Assembly: GCF_028609845.1 (NCBI RefSeq)
Contig: NZ_CP063191.1
Location: forward strand, 1,364,001 to 1,428,000
Length of the DNA: 64,000 bases
DNA from: Corynebacterium heidelbergense
GTDB lineage: Bacteria > Actinomycetota > Actinomycetes > Mycobacteriales > Mycobacteriaceae
Direction of reading: 5' to 3'
The notes below the pieces were generated by a model, which worked only from the letters and a program-made list of their open reading frames with translations, made no database searches and was not told where the DNA came from. Position 1 is the stretch's first letter; each line of letters opens with the position of its first letter. The translations under genes were made by a program, and so were the position numbers. Below are positions 46,589-56,155 of this stretch, piece by piece.

Positions 46589-48046
46589 CTATTCCACCCC
46601 CACCTGTAGCGCCTCGGCCATCCCCTCGGCCGGGTAGGCGTGCCATTCGATGTCCGGCCACGTCGCCCGCACCCACGAACCCAGCTCGTCGAGGTCGGCC
46701 TCGGTCAGCGGCGGTGCCCACAGCGCGGTGAGCATCTCCCCGCTGCCGTCCGCCAGGAGTTGGGCCACGAGCTCGCGGGCCCGGGCCGGGGTGCACTCCC
46801 CGGGGTCCAGGGTCCCCCAACGTTGGGCGGCGGCGGCTTCCTCCATGTCCGCGACGGTACGGGTGGCACCGGGGTCATCGGCGTCGTACACCGCCAGGGC
46901 CGCCAGCCCGGAGACGTAGGAGCCGGCCGCGACGACGAACATCGGCACCTCCTCGGAAATCCCCAGCGCCCCAGTGACCTGCGCGGGATCCGCCTGCAGG
47001 CCGTTGGTCACCAGGATCACACCGGTGGGCCGAGGGGTGCCGCAGATCTGCTCCCCCATCTCCAACGCAATGGCGCCCACCGCGTGAAAGAGCTCCGCCA
47101 ACTGGCTTCGCCCGGAATGCACGAGCGCCACTACGCAGTGCCCCGGTTCCTCGGGCACCCCGGGGAGCGCCTCCAAGCGCAGATCGCTGACCTCCCCCAG
47201 CGCGAACGCCCGCTCGATCACTGGTCCCGCCTGATCCGTGTGGACGTGCGCCTTCGCGCAAGATTCGTCGACGGGGCTGAGCATCACCGAATTGCCGTGC
47301 TCGGCCAGGTAGCCCCGGAGCTCCTCGCGGTGCGCGGCGGTGGAGCGGAACAAGAACATGACCTCGATCTCCCGGCCACCTGCCCCGCCCTCCGGTTCGG
47401 CGGTTGCCTGCGTCTCATCATTGGGGACGCCACCCTCCGGGACCGGGGCGCCCCCCAGCACCGCTCGCAGGGCCTGGAGGATCACCACCAGCCCCCGGCC
47501 CCCGGCATCCACAACCCCCGCCCGCGCCAACACCGGCAACTGCTCCGGGGTCCGCCGCAGGGCCTCCTCCGCGGCATGCAGGGCCCCCTCCACCACCTGG
47601 GACAGCGCCTGGTCCCGGGTCGCCCCCTCCGCTGCGGCCTGGAGCACGCTGAGGACTGTGCCCTCTACGGGAGCCGCGATGGAGGCGCGCACGAATTCCG
47701 CGGCCTGGGCGAGCATGCGGGCCACGGCGGCCCCATCCACCGGACCGTGGGCCGCCGTCTGGGCCAGCGAGCGCATGACCTGGCTGAGCACCATCCCGGA
47801 GTTCCCCCGAGCCCCCCGAACCGCGCCCGTGGCCAGGGCCGCGGTGACAGCCGCGCTGTCCTGCTCGTCCACCTCGGCGCAGGCCCGATAGGCACTGGCC
47901 ATAGTGGCGGCCATGTTCGAGCCGGTATCGGAATCCGGGATGGGGAAGACGTTGAGCCGGTTAATCTCCGCCTGGTGGGTGCGCAACCCCGCGGCCGCTT
48001 CGCGGGCCCACCGCACGATGAGCGGGCCGTCGAGGTTGTCTGACAT
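46589..48046 (-). CDS. DAK/FakA-like (DhaL-domain) kinase-family protein
   Basis: A 485-aa protein with an N-terminal DhaL domain (NRLNVFPIPDSDTGSNMAATM, ARGNSGMVLSQ near residue 95) and a C-terminal FakA-type region (EVMFLFRST and VTNGLQADP segments). Family members are the ATP-binding subunit of fatty acid kinases working with DegV-like FakB proteins. No fakB is nearby. ATG 48046 starts at the conserved MSDNLDGPLIVRWAREAAAGL. It occupies the Rv2974c/Rv2975c position between ung/thiL and recG. Confidence 0.9.
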   Translation of the reverse strand: MSDNLDGPLIVRWAREAAAGLRTHQAEINRLNVFPIPDSDTGSNMAATMASAYRACAEVDEQDSAAVTAALATGAVRGARGNSGMVLSQVMRSLAQTAAHGPVDGAAVARMLAQAAEFVRASIAAPVEGTVLSVLQAAAEGATRDQALSQVVEGALHAAEEALRRTPEQLPVLARAGVVDAGGRGLVVILQALRAVLGGAPVPEGGVPNDETQATAEPEGGAGGREIEVMFLFRSTAAHREELRGYLAEHGNSVMLSPVDESCAKAHVHTDQAGPVIERAFALGEVSDLRLEALPGVPEEPGHCVVALVHSGRSQLAELFHAVGAIALEMGEQICGTPRPTGVILVTNGLQADPAQVTGALGISEEVPMFVVAAGSYVSGLAALAVYDADDPGATRTVADMEEAAAAQRWGTLDPGECTPARARELVAQLLADGSGEMLTALWAPPLTEADLDELGSWVRATWPDIEWHAYPAEGMAEALQVGVE

Positions 48047-48056
48047 AGCAGCCAGC

Positions 48057-48689
48057 CTATCCGCCCAGGTTCCAATCCACCGGAGCAGCACCCTGCTGGC
48101 GCAGAATCTCGTTGGCGCGGCTGAAGGGCCGGGAGCCGAAGAAACCGCGCCGGGCGGACAGGGGGGACGGGTGCGGGGAGCACACGCAGCGCTCAGCACC
48201 GATGATGGGCTGCAGCTTCTGGGCGGGGCGGCCCCACAGGATCGCCGCAAAGTGTTTGTTACCCGCGACCTGCCGCACGGCGGCCTCCGTGATGGCCTCC
48301 CACCCCAGGGACTGGTGCGAGTTGGGCTGCCCCGCCCGCACCGTGAGCACCCGGTTGAGCAGCAGGACCCCCTGTTCACTCCACGGGCTGAGGTCCGCCG
48401 AGCGAGGGCGGGGATGGCCCGTGTCCGCGCAATACTCGGTGTAGATGTTCTGCAGGGAGCGGGGGATTTCCGCTCCGTCGGAGGAGAAGGCCAACCCCAC
48501 TGCGTGGCCCGGGGTGGGATAGGGATCCTGACCCACGATGAGCACCTTCACGCTGCTCGGGGGCACCTCGAAGGCCCGCAGGATGCAGTCCTTCGGCGGC
48601 AGCACGCGGTGCGTCTCCCCGTCGGCCAGAGCCCGGTCCAGCACATCCTGGAGGCCCTCCAAGTGCCAGTCAGGGTGCACGTAGATCAC
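48057..48689 (-). CDS. ung: Uracil-DNA glycosylase
   Basis: A 210-aa family 1 UDG removing uracil from DNA. Catalytic [17 protein letters not shown] and the [19 protein letters not shown] leucine-loop region are intact. The start is GTG 48689, overlapping the thiL stop as GTGA, which shows translational coupling; the open frame to 48956 is antisense or thiL frame. It is 10 bp upstream of the DAK gene. Confidence 0.96.
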   Translation of the reverse strand: MIYVHPDWHLEGLQDVLDRALADGETHRVLPPKDCILRAFEVPPSSVKVLIVGQDPYPTPGHAVGLAFSSDGAEIPRSLQNIYTEYCADTGHPRPRSADLSPWSEQGVLLLNRVLTVRAGQPNSHQSLGWEAITEAAVRQVAGNKHFAAILWGRPAQKLQPIIGAERCVCSPHPSPLSARRGFFGSRPFSRANEILRQQGAAPVDWNLGG

Positions 48690-49708
48690 AGTGATTCCCA
48701 CCCATCCCGGTAGCGGGGCGACCGGCCATCCACCGTCACCGCCGGAGGATCCACCACCTCCGCGTCCTCGCTCACCGCCACGACGGAGCCGATGACCCGG
48801 TATCCGGCGGGCAGGTGCGTTTGCGAGGTCGTGCCGACGAGGGTGTGATCCTCCCCGCCGGTGAGGACCCAGCGCCACGGGTCCTGCCCCGTGCGCTCCG
48901 CGGCATGCAGCAACTTCTCGTCGGGGGCGATGGCTGCCGCCGCGAAGTCGATGCACACGCCGGAGCGTTCCGCGATCATTGCCGCGTCCCGGATGAGCCC
49001 GTCGGAGTTATCCGTCAGGCTGTTGACCTTCGCCGCGCGCGCACCGCTGCCCCGGCCGGGCGTCAACCGGGGCGCGCAGTGCCAATCCACGAGCTCGCTG
49101 AGGACCGCATCGTCCGCGGGCACCGCGCGCCGAGAGCCGAAGTGTTCCAGGATCGCCAGGCCCGCAGCGCTGTGCCCGATAACACCAGAGGCGATCACGC
49201 GATCCCCCACGGCGGCGCCATCCAGGGTGAGGGCGGGGGCGGGTCCGACGAGCTCGCCGAGTGCGGTGATGGAGATGACCAGGTCCTTGGAGCGGACCAC
49301 GTCTCCCCCGACCAGTTCGGCGGACCAGGGACTCGCCGCGTCGTTGATCCCGCGGGCCAACTCGTGGATGTGGGCCAAAGGCAGCTCGGTGGGGGTGGCG
49401 ATGGCCATGAGCACCGCGGTGGGGCGGGCACCCATCGCCTGGATGTCCGCGAAGTTCTGGGTGATGGCCTTGATGCCCACCTCGTAGGGCGAGGAGTAGC
49501 GGAAGGAGAAGTGGCGATCCTGCACCAGGATGTCCGTGGTGCACACGTGGCGGGAGTTGGGCGCGTAGACGTCCAGGACTGCGGCGTCGTCCCCATTGAG
49601 CGCACTGGGTGCCGCGGAGCGGATGGCCGCGATGGTCCCGGCCTCCCCGGCTTGGCCGACCGTCACCGCCGACCGCCGATCACGGCGGCTACCTGCGGGA
49701 TTGCGCAT
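48686..49708 (-). CDS. thiL: Thiamine-monophosphate kinase
   Basis: A 340-aa AIR-synthase-fold kinase making thiamine diphosphate. Motifs include NGDDAAVLD, the substrate loop [11 protein letters not shown] and [10 protein letters not shown], plus [13 protein letters not shown] 49708 is chosen for its AGGAGGG ribosome site 5-11 bp upstream; the open frame to 49771 crosses the divergent promoter. It starts a thiL-ung-DAK-recG-rsmD run. Confidence 0.95.
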   Translation of the reverse strand: MRNPAGSRRDRRSAVTVGQAGEAGTIAAIRSAAPSALNGDDAAVLDVYAPNSRHVCTTDILVQDRHFSFRYSSPYEVGIKAITQNFADIQAMGARPTAVLMAIATPTELPLAHIHELARGINDAASPWSAELVGGDVVRSKDLVISITALGELVGPAPALTLDGAAVGDRVIASGVIGHSAAGLAILEHFGSRRAVPADDAVLSELVDWHCAPRLTPGRGSGARAAKVNSLTDNSDGLIRDAAMIAERSGVCIDFAAAAIAPDEKLLHAAERTGQDPWRWVLTGGEDHTLVGTTSQTHLPAGYRVIGSVVAVSEDAEVVDPPAVTVDGRSPRYRDGWESL

Positions 49709-49717
49709 CAGCACCCT

Positions 49718-49732
49718 CCTAATAAGATTAGG
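49718..49732. promoter_or_regulatory. Palindrome with overlapping divergent -10 elements (thiL / DUF3515 gene)
   Basis: CCTAAT-AAG-ATTAGG is a perfect dyad. On the plus strand it contains TAAGAT (49723-49728), 8 bp before ATG 49737. On the minus strand it contains TAATCT, placed for a thiL transcript whose AGGAGG site lies in the dyad's end. The two promoters therefore occupy the same DNA and probably exclude each other. Confidence 0.55.
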
Positions 49733-49736
49733 CACC

Positions 49737-50750
49737 ATGACTTTTTCGGGTGCCGGTGGCAGCAGCAACAACCATAGTGCACACCCCCAGGTACCCGCCG
49801 GGAGTCAGCGCACCCTGCGCACGGCCATCATCGCCGCCCTCGTCATCGCGGTGTTGTTCGTGGGCGGAGTCATCCTGGGAGCCCGGATGCTCGTGACAAA
49901 GCAGGTGTACTCCCCCGTCTCCGTGTCCCCCGTGGATGCCCCGGAGGCCTCTTCGCCCACGTGCTCTGATGTGGTGGGGGCCCTGACGCCACGAGCAGGG
50001 CGCTTCACGAAAGTTCCGGTGCAGCAGCCAGAGCCCCCGGGCGTGGGTGCCTACCGAAGCGCCCAGGGCACGGAGCTGACTGTGCGCTGCGGGGTGTACC
50101 CGCCGAACCAGTACACCGTCTTGAGCCAGCCCCAGGAAAGTGGTGGGACCAAGTGGCTGGAGCTCAAGGATGCGGTGGACGCCACCGGCCTGCGCACGTG
50201 GTACGCGGTCTCCAGCTCCCCGGTCGTCGCGGTGACGAGCACCGCAGATCGCCAGTCGGTCATAGAGGCCCTCACTCCCATCGGTGAGACCGTCAAACAG
50301 CACCACGGCTCGGCCCCGGCGCCGACCCCTAAGCCCTATCCGCTGTCCACCGTGGCCCTAGACCCCGCCCACTCCACCGCAGGGCCCGCCTGCAACCGCT
50401 TCACGGCCAAGCTGCCCCGCAGCATCGCAAACCACGACCTCGGCAATCTCCCCGGCACGCACCCGCCCTCCCTGTCACACACCTACCTCCCCCACGGGGA
50501 CGCCCTCGGCACCGGGCCCATCGTGATCCGATGCGGGGTGGCCGTGCCCCCGAGCTACGCCCCCGGGGCCACGCTCACGCAGGTCAACTCCGTGCCTTGG
50601 TTCAAGGACACGGCTGACGGACAGGATATCTGGTATGCCCTCGGCCGCGAACGGGTCGTCGCCGTGTCCGCCCCACCCCAATTTGCCGGGGACGCCGTCA
50701 ACGAGGCCAGCGCGGCTATCGAGCAGACCTTGCCAGCGCGCGGGCAATAA
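49737..50750 (+). CDS. Membrane-anchored protein with two tandem DUF3515 domains
   Basis: A 337-aa protein with one transmembrane helix (about residues 30-52) and a secreted-side body. Two halves (about residues 76-175 and 220-335) repeat the same pattern: a Cys at the start, a TVRCGVYPP or VIRCGVAVPP strand, a W-x-DxxDGQxxWYAL-like block (LKDAVDATGLRTWYAV, FKDTADGQDIWYAL) and VVAVS. Each resembles one DUF3515 domain, so this looks like an internal duplication of the usual single-domain protein (position of Rv2980, next to ddl). Function is unknown. Its 3' end overlaps convergent ddl by 35 bp. Confidence 0.85.
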   Translation: MTFSGAGGSSNNHSAHPQVPAGSQRTLRTAIIAALVIAVLFVGGVILGARMLVTKQVYSPVSVSPVDAPEASSPTCSDVVGALTPRAGRFTKVPVQQPEPPGVGAYRSAQGTELTVRCGVYPPNQYTVLSQPQESGGTKWLELKDAVDATGLRTWYAVSSSPVVAVTSTADRQSVIEALTPIGETVKQHHGSAPAPTPKPYPLSTVALDPAHSTAGPACNRFTAKLPRSIANHDLGNLPGTHPPSLSHTYLPHGDALGTGPIVIRCGVAVPPSYAPGATLTQVNSVPWFKDTADGQDIWYALGRERVVAVSAPPQFAGDAVNEASAAIEQTLPARGQ

Positions 50751-51810
50751 GCGTGTCCAGCAGCTCCGGGTACTCCATCCCGGAGGCCAGGAACATCTGG
50801 GGGTACATGCTGATGGGCGTGAAGCCCGGCAGCGTGTTCGGCTCGTTGAGGACCGGGCCCCGCTCGGTGACGAAGAAGTCCACCCGCGCCAGGCCCTCGC
50901 ACCCCAGGGCCTCGAAGGTCTTCACGGCCCAGTGCTGCACATCCGCTGTGGTCTGCTCGTCCATTTGCGCGGGGATCTGGGCGGATACGGTGTTCGCGAG
51001 GTACTTGGCGTCGAAACCATAGAATCCCTCCTCCCCATCCTCGGTGCCCAGGAGCATGGCAGGCACGGAGGCAACCACCCGGCCGTCCGGATGCTGCAGC
51101 ACACCGCACTCCACCTCCCGGCCATGCAGCATGGCCTCCACCACCGCCTTGGAATCATGGGAGAATGCCAGCTCCAGGGCCGCCGGGAAATCGGACCACT
51201 CGGTGACCTTGGAGATGCCGATGGAGGACCCGCCCCGCGCCGGCTTGACGAACACCGGCAGGCCCAGCGCATCCCGTTCCTCCTGGGTGAGGTCACGGCG
51301 CTCGGTGAGCACGACCTCCGCCCCCACCGGGATCCCCGCCTCCCGGGCCAGGCGCTTCGTGAAGACCTTGTCCATCGCCGCGGCGGAAGCTAGGACCCCG
51401 TTGCCCACGTAAGGCACCCCCGCCAGGTCCAGCAGGCCCTGCATGGTCCCATCCTCCCCGTTCTTACCGTGCAGCACGGGGAAGACCACATCCGCCACCG
51501 CATACACCTCGCCGGCGCGCGGCCCCGTGGAAAAGCGCAGCTCCCCGGGGTTGGGCCCGCCGAACATGAGTTGCAGGTGCTCCGGGCCGTCGGGGACCTC
51601 CGGTAGCTCGCGGCCGTGGGCCGACAGCGCCTGGGTGTCCGTCGTGCCCGGCACCCAGGCACCCTGTGGCGTGATCCCGACCGGGGCGATCTCGTAGCGT
51701 TCCGGGTCCAGGTTGCCGATAATCGCACCGGCGGAGATGCAACTGACGGAGTGCTCGGAGGATTGGCCGCCGTACAGGACGGCTACGGTGATCTTCGCTG
51801 TTTGGTCCAC
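50716..51810 (-). CDS. ddl: D-alanine--D-alanine ligase
   Basis: A 364-aa ATP-grasp ligase making the peptidoglycan D-Ala-D-Ala precursor. VAVLYGGQSSEHSVSCISA marks the N-terminus, followed by FVKPARGGSSIGISKV and LARVDFFVTERGPVLNEPNTLPGFTP. GTG 51810 is the first start matching family length but has no clear ribosome site; the longer open frame upstream lies in gpsA. It follows gpsA by 11 bp, the mycobacterial order. Confidence 0.95.
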   Translation of the reverse strand: MDQTAKITVAVLYGGQSSEHSVSCISAGAIIGNLDPERYEIAPVGITPQGAWVPGTTDTQALSAHGRELPEVPDGPEHLQLMFGGPNPGELRFSTGPRAGEVYAVADVVFPVLHGKNGEDGTMQGLLDLAGVPYVGNGVLASAAAMDKVFTKRLAREAGIPVGAEVVLTERRDLTQEERDALGLPVFVKPARGGSSIGISKVTEWSDFPAALELAFSHDSKAVVEAMLHGREVECGVLQHPDGRVVASVPAMLLGTEDGEEGFYGFDAKYLANTVSAQIPAQMDEQTTADVQHWAVKTFEALGCEGLARVDFFVTERGPVLNEPNTLPGFTPISMYPQMFLASGMEYPELLDTLIARALARSAR

Positions 51811-51821
51811 GGTGGATGAGT

Positions 51822-52817
51822 CTATTCGGCTTTGCGGCTGCGTCCGAGGAGGGCGCGGATCGTGTCCGTCGGGGAGGCACCGTGATGGCAGATATCCACG
51901 ACCGCCTGGGTGATGGGCATCTCCACCCCCTGCTGCGTGGCCAGGTTCAACACGGACTCGGAGCTGACCACCCCTTCGGCGACCTGTCCCCGGTTGGCCT
52001 CGGTGGCCTGCTGCGTGCTCTCCCCCTGGCCCAGGCGCTCCCCGAAGGTGCGGTTGCGCGACAGCGGGGAGGTGCAGGTGGCCACGAGGTCCCCCATCCC
52101 CGCAAGCCCCGCCATCGTGCGGGCATCGGCCCCCAACTGCAGGGCCAGGCGGGTGGTTTCCGCCAGACCGCGGGTGATGACGGTGGCGGCCGTGTTGTAG
52201 CCGAAGCCCATCCCGGCGGCGATGCCCGCGGCTAGGGCGATGACGTTCTTGGACGTGCCCGCGATCTCGCAGCCCACCACATCCGTGTTGGTGTAGGGGC
52301 GGAAGTAGGGCGCGGCGACGGCGGCCTGCACCAACTGGGCGCGGTCCATGTTCTCGCAGGCCACCACGGTCGCGGCGGGTTGCTCCCCGGCGACCTCCTT
52401 GGCCAGGTTGGGGCCCGTGAGAACAGCGACCCGGTGGGCCTCGGCCCCGGCGACCTCCGCGATGACCTGGCTCATCCGCATGCCGGTGCGGTGCTCGATG
52501 CCCTTGGCCAGGCTGACCAGAGTGGCATCCGGGGGCAGGTGGGGCCGCCACGTCCCCAGGTTGTCGCGCAGCGTCTGGGAGGGCACGCCGAGCACCACGA
52601 TCTCCGCGCCTTCCAGGGCCGCTTCGGGATCGGTGGTGGCGGTGATGGCTTCCGGGAGGGTCAGCCCCGGCAGATAGGCCTCGTTGCGGTGGCGCTCCCG
52701 CACATCGGCGGCCACCTCCTCCCGCCGGGCCCACAGGGAGACCCCATTGCCGGCATCCGCAAAGACCTTCGCCACCGTGGTGCCCCAGGAACCGGCCCCC
52801 ATCACCGCTATCTGCAC
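51822..52817 (-). CDS. gpsA: Glycerol-3-phosphate dehydrogenase [NAD(P)+]
   Basis: A 331-aa enzyme reducing dihydroxyacetone phosphate to sn-glycerol 3-phosphate for phospholipids. [21 protein letters not shown] is the nucleotide-binding fold, [15 protein letters not shown] and [21 protein letters not shown] hold the active-site Lys residues, and [12 protein letters not shown] is present. ATG 52817 has a GAGGAG site upstream. It is divergent from the Nudix gene. Confidence 0.96.
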   Translation of the reverse strand: MQIAVMGAGSWGTTVAKVFADAGNGVSLWARREEVAADVRERHRNEAYLPGLTLPEAITATTDPEAALEGAEIVVLGVPSQTLRDNLGTWRPHLPPDATLVSLAKGIEHRTGMRMSQVIAEVAGAEAHRVAVLTGPNLAKEVAGEQPAATVVACENMDRAQLVQAAVAAPYFRPYTNTDVVGCEIAGTSKNVIALAAGIAAGMGFGYNTAATVITRGLAETTRLALQLGADARTMAGLAGMGDLVATCTSPLSRNRTFGERLGQGESTQQATEANRGQVAEGVVSSESVLNLATQQGVEMPITQAVVDICHHGASPTDTIRALLGRSRKAE

Positions 52818-52844
52818 TGCGCTCCTCTCATCGACCGACTACTT

Positions 52845-52859
52845 CGTTATACGATAACG
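52845..52859. promoter_or_regulatory. Perfect dyad in the gpsA / mutT1 divergent promoter
   Basis: CGTTAT-ACG-ATAACG lies in the 99-bp gap, 28 bp upstream of the gpsA ATG. On the minus strand TATAAC within it could serve as the gpsA -10. It may be an operator controlling one or both genes; no regulator is indicated. Confidence 0.4.
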
Positions 52860-52916
52860 GGGCGCGCGCAGTTGCAGCGCACCTATCAACAACCTTTTCG
52901 GAAGGTACTCTTTCGC

Positions 52917-53936
52917 GTGATTTCCCATACCGGCACTGGTGACCTCTCCACCTCCCTAGCGATGGCCCACCACGGCACCGGCCACGTGGGCAGGATTGGC
53001 TCCAGCCCCGCCGAAGAGTTCGCCCGCCCCACCTTCGCCGCCGGGGCCCTGCTGTGGCGGCACAGCAAGTCCGCGACGGGACGCGCGGAGGGCACGGACA
53101 TCGAGATCGCGCTCATCCACCGGCCCCGCTACGACGACTGGACCCTGCCCAAGGGGAAGGTGGACCCAGGCGAGAACCTCCCGGGCACCGCGGTGCGGGA
53201 AATTCGGGAGGAGACCGGCTTCGAGGCGCGATTGGGCTGGCTGCTGGGCTACGTGCACTACCCGGTGGGTTCCCGCACGAAGGTGGTCTACTACTGGACG
53301 GCGGAGGCGATCGGCGGAAAGTTCGAGGCCAACGAGGAGAGCGACGATCTGAAGTGGGTCGCCCCCAACAAGGCGGCCAAGATGCTGTCCTACGACATCG
53401 ACCGCGATGTGGTGGAGGCCGGGCGGGCCATGCTGGCCCTGGGGTGCGACCGGCGGGTGTTGTACATCCGGCACGGCAAAGCCCACGAGCGCAAGGGATG
53501 GGGCGGGGATGACGACCTGCGGCCCCTCAACAAGAAGGGGCGCCGCCAGTCGGAGATGCTCTCGAGCGCGGTAGAGGGGTACCGGCCGGAGGCAGTGTTC
53601 TCCGCCAAGCCCGATCGCTGCGTTCACACCGCCACGCCTGTCGCCCAGGACCTCGGGTTGACCGTGGAGGTGGAACCGGAGTTGGGGGACGCGGGCTGGT
53701 CCGTATCCCCCGATGTGGCATTGTCCGCTTTTGCCCGAGCCACGGCGGATACCCCGGTCAGCGCCGTGATCGCGCAGGGAGCTGTGATCCCGGGGGTGCT
53801 GGCCCGGCTGGCGGGTCAAAACGGCGTGGAGATCGAGGATCTGCGGTGCAAGAAGTCCAGCATCTGGGTGCTGCACTTTGCCGGTGAAGAGCTGCTGGGG
53901 CTGGACTATCTGGCCAGCCCCCTGCCCGTGAAGTAG
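52917..53936 (+). CDS. mutT1: Nudix hydrolase fused to a histidine phosphatase domain (MutT1 type)
   Basis: A 339-aa two-domain protein in the position of mycobacterial MutT1 (Rv2985). The Nudix box GKVDPGENLPGTAVREIREETGF is at about residues 80-102. A histidine-phosphatase module begins at LYIRHGKAHERKGW near 183 and runs to the end. MutT1 enzymes sanitise 8-oxo-dGTP and diadenosine polyphosphates. GTG 52917 is supported by TACTCT at 52906-52911, which would give a leaderless message; a later ATG at 52962 is possible. It converges on leuD with a 4-bp gap. Confidence 0.9.
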   Translation: MISHTGTGDLSTSLAMAHHGTGHVGRIGSSPAEEFARPTFAAGALLWRHSKSATGRAEGTDIEIALIHRPRYDDWTLPKGKVDPGENLPGTAVREIREETGFEARLGWLLGYVHYPVGSRTKVVYYWTAEAIGGKFEANEESDDLKWVAPNKAAKMLSYDIDRDVVEAGRAMLALGCDRRVLYIRHGKAHERKGWGGDDDLRPLNKKGRRQSEMLSSAVEGYRPEAVFSAKPDRCVHTATPVAQDLGLTVEVEPELGDAGWSVSPDVALSAFARATADTPVSAVIAQGAVIPGVLARLAGQNGVEIEDLRCKKSSIWVLHFAGEELLGLDYLASPLPVK

Positions 53937-53940
53937 GAGG

Positions 53941-54543
53941 CTACTGGGCGGCCGGCAAGGTCTTCGGCTTGAACGACGGCCGGTGGGCCTCGAACTCGCT
54001 GATGGCATCCTCCTGGCGGAGGGTCAGGCCCACGTCGTCGAGGCCCTCCATAAGCCGCCAGCGGGTGTAGTCATCCACCTCGAACTGGAAGGTGTGCGTC
54101 CCCAACTCGGCAGTGCGCTCTTCCAGGTTGACCCGCATCTGGGCACCCGGTTCCTGCTCCAGCAGCTTCCAGATCAGCTCGATATCGGATTGCTCCAGCA
54201 CCGCTGCCAGCAGGCCGGACTTGCCGGCGTTACCGCGGAAGATGTCGGCGAAGCGGGAGGATAAGACCACCTTAAAGCCGTAGTCCATGAGTGCCCAGAC
54301 CGCGTGTTCGCGGGAGGAGCCGGTGCCGAAGTCCGGGCCTGCGACGAGGACGGAGGCCTGCTGGTAGGGCTCCTGGTTGAGGACGAACTGGGGGTCCTTC
54401 TTGCGCCAGGCGGCGAAGAGGCCGTCCTCAAAGCCGGTACGGGTGACCCGCTTGAGGTACACCGCAGGGATGATCTGGTCGGTGTCCACGTTGGACCGCA
54501 TGAGGGGGGCGGCCACGCCGCTGTGGGTGGTGAATTTCTGCAT
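53941..54543 (-). CDS. leuD: 3-isopropylmalate dehydratase small subunit
   Basis: A 200-aa swivel-domain subunit of isopropylmalate isomerase, second step of leucine synthesis. [37 protein letters not shown] and [15 protein letters not shown] are typical. A GAAGGAAC ribosome site precedes ATG 54543. It follows leuC after 56 bp containing tandem repeats. Confidence 0.96.
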   Translation of the reverse strand: MQKFTTHSGVAAPLMRSNVDTDQIIPAVYLKRVTRTGFEDGLFAAWRKKDPQFVLNQEPYQQASVLVAGPDFGTGSSREHAVWALMDYGFKVVLSSRFADIFRGNAGKSGLLAAVLEQSDIELIWKLLEQEPGAQMRVNLEERTAELGTHTFQFEVDDYTRWRLMEGLDDVGLTLRQEDAISEFEAHRPSFKPKTLPAAQ

Positions 54544-54556
54544 GTTCCTTCACATT

Positions 54557-54601
54557 CCTCGTTGCTGTAATGCCTCGTTGCTGTAGCGCCTCGTTGTTCT
54601 T
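54557..54601 (-). repeat. Three 16-bp tandem repeats between leuC and leuD
   Basis: CCTCGTTGCTGTAATG, CCTCGTTGCTGTAGCG and a partial CCTCGTTGTTCTT run head to tail on the plus strand. In leuCD mRNA they read as repeated ACAGCAACGAGG units, each with a GAGG core, just before the true leuD ribosome site. Confidence 0.85.
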
Positions 54602-56048
54602 ACTGGGCGGCTGCGAGATCCGCCGGGCTAGACAGGTGCCCTGTCACGGCGGTAGCTGCGGCGACGGCCGGGGAGACCAGGTGGGTGCGAGAGCCCTTAC
54701 CCTGCCGCCCCTCGAAGTTTCGGTTGGAGGTCGATGCGCTGCGCTGTCCCGGCTCCATCTGATCCGGATTCATTCCCAGGCACATGGAGCAGCCTGCGGT
54801 GCGCCATTGGGCCCCGGCGTCCATGAAAATCCGATCCAGACCTTCGGCCTCCGCCTGCATCTTGACGCGCGTGGAGGAAGGCACCACAAGCATGTCCACA
54901 CCGTCCGCCACCTTCCGGCCGCGCAGGACGTCGGCCGCGATCCGCAGGTCCTCGATGCGGGAGTTGGTGCAGGAGCCAAGGAAGACGGTATCCACCTCGA
55001 TCTCCCGCAGCGGGGTTCCGGGGGTGAGGTCCATGTACTCCAGGGCGCGTTCGGCGGCGGCGCGGTCGTTGTCGTTGTGGAAATCCTCCGGGGCGGGCAC
55101 CGCCGCGTCCAGGGGGAGGCCCTGTCCCGGGTTCGTGCCCCAGGTCACGAAGGGCGTTAGCGCGGAGCCGTCGATGTGCACCACCTCGTCGAACTGGGCT
55201 CCCTCGTCGGTGGGGAGTGTCTTCCAGTAGGCCACCGCGGCCTCCCAGTCCTCTCCCTTGGGGGCGTGGGGCCGGGCCTTGAGGTAGTCGAACGTGGTCT
55301 CGTCCGGGGCGATCATGCCGGCCCGGGCTCCGGCCTCGATGGACATGTTGCACATTGTCATGCGGGCTTCCATGGACAGCTTCCGGATGGCCTCGCCCCG
55401 GTATTCCAGGATGTAGCCCTGGCCGCCGCCAGTGCCGATCTTGGCGATGATGGCCAGGATGAGGTCCTTGGAGGTCACCCCGGGCTGCAACTGGCCGGAC
55501 ACCTCTATGGCCATGGTCTTGAAGGGCTTCAGCGGCAGCGTCTGCGTGGCCAGCACGTGTTCCACCTCGGAGGTGCCAATGCCCATCGCGATGGATCCGA
55601 AGGCGCCGTGGGTGGAGGTGTGGGAGTCCCCGCAGACCACGGTCATGCCCGGCTGGGTGAGGCCCAGTTGGGGCCCGACGGTGTGCACGATGCCCTGGTC
55701 GATGTCCCCCATGGGGTGCAGGCGGATGCCGAACTCTTCGGTGTTCTTGCGCAACGTGGAGACCTGCAGGCGGGAGGTTTGATCCTCGATATCCAACAGA
55801 TTGCCGCCGGCCACCCCGGTGGTGGGGACGTTGTGATCCTCTGTGGCGATGGTCAAGTCCGGACGCCGAACCTGCCGGCCGACTTGGCGCAATCCATCGA
55901 AGGCCTGAGGGGAGGTCACTTCGTGGACCAGGTGGAGGTCGATGTAGAGCAGGTCCGGTCCGCCGTTGGAGCCGGGAGCGACCACGTGATCGCGCCAGAC
56001 CTTTTCGGCGAGGGTGAGCGGCGCAGCTCCGGGTTGTTCCTGTGTCAC
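54600..56048 (-). CDS. leuC: 3-isopropylmalate dehydratase large subunit
   Basis: A 482-aa aconitase-family subunit carrying a [4Fe-4S] cluster. Cluster cysteines are in [14 protein letters not shown] and the [11 protein letters not shown] segment; [20 protein letters not shown] is also conserved. The start is GTG 56048 with AGGAGG upstream. It is divergent from an IclR regulator, the arrangement known for corynebacterial LtbR, which represses leuCD. Confidence 0.96.
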   Translation of the reverse strand: MTQEQPGAAPLTLAEKVWRDHVVAPGSNGGPDLLYIDLHLVHEVTSPQAFDGLRQVGRQVRRPDLTIATEDHNVPTTGVAGGNLLDIEDQTSRLQVSTLRKNTEEFGIRLHPMGDIDQGIVHTVGPQLGLTQPGMTVVCGDSHTSTHGAFGSIAMGIGTSEVEHVLATQTLPLKPFKTMAIEVSGQLQPGVTSKDLILAIIAKIGTGGGQGYILEYRGEAIRKLSMEARMTMCNMSIEAGARAGMIAPDETTFDYLKARPHAPKGEDWEAAVAYWKTLPTDEGAQFDEVVHIDGSALTPFVTWGTNPGQGLPLDAAVPAPEDFHNDNDRAAAERALEYMDLTPGTPLREIEVDTVFLGSCTNSRIEDLRIAADVLRGRKVADGVDMLVVPSSTRVKMQAEAEGLDRIFMDAGAQWRTAGCSMCLGMNPDQMEPGQRSASTSNRNFEGRQGKGSRTHLVSPAVAAATAVTGHLSSPADLAAAQ

Positions 56049-56124
56049 CTGTGCAGTCCTCCTGGTCCTCGAAGCAATTTGGCGGAGGTCAGGGCGACGG
56101 TTGGCCGCGCTTACCTACCCTCCG

Positions 56125-56139
56125 TTCCACAGTGTGGAA
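56125..56139. promoter_or_regulatory. Inverted repeat in the leuC / iclR divergent promoter, candidate autoregulator operator
   Basis: TTCCACA-G-TGTGGAA has 7-bp arms and lies 2 bp upstream of the regulator's -10 (TATAGT, 56142-56147). A protein bound there would block the regulator promoter and probably the leuC promoter. Confidence 0.6.
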
Positions 56140-56141
56140 TG

Positions 56142-56147
56142 TATAGT
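56142..56147 (+). promoter_or_regulatory. -10 hexamer TATAGT of the IclR regulator gene
   Basis: TATAGT ends 8 bp before ATG 56156. No ribosome site lies between them, consistent with a leaderless or nearly leaderless message. Confidence 0.55.
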
Positions 56148-56155
56148 ACCAAAGT

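Noticed and set aside
46640..48043. A 467-codon open frame antisense to the DAK/FakA-like gene
   Set aside because: No recognisable domain and exact mirror of a conserved gene.
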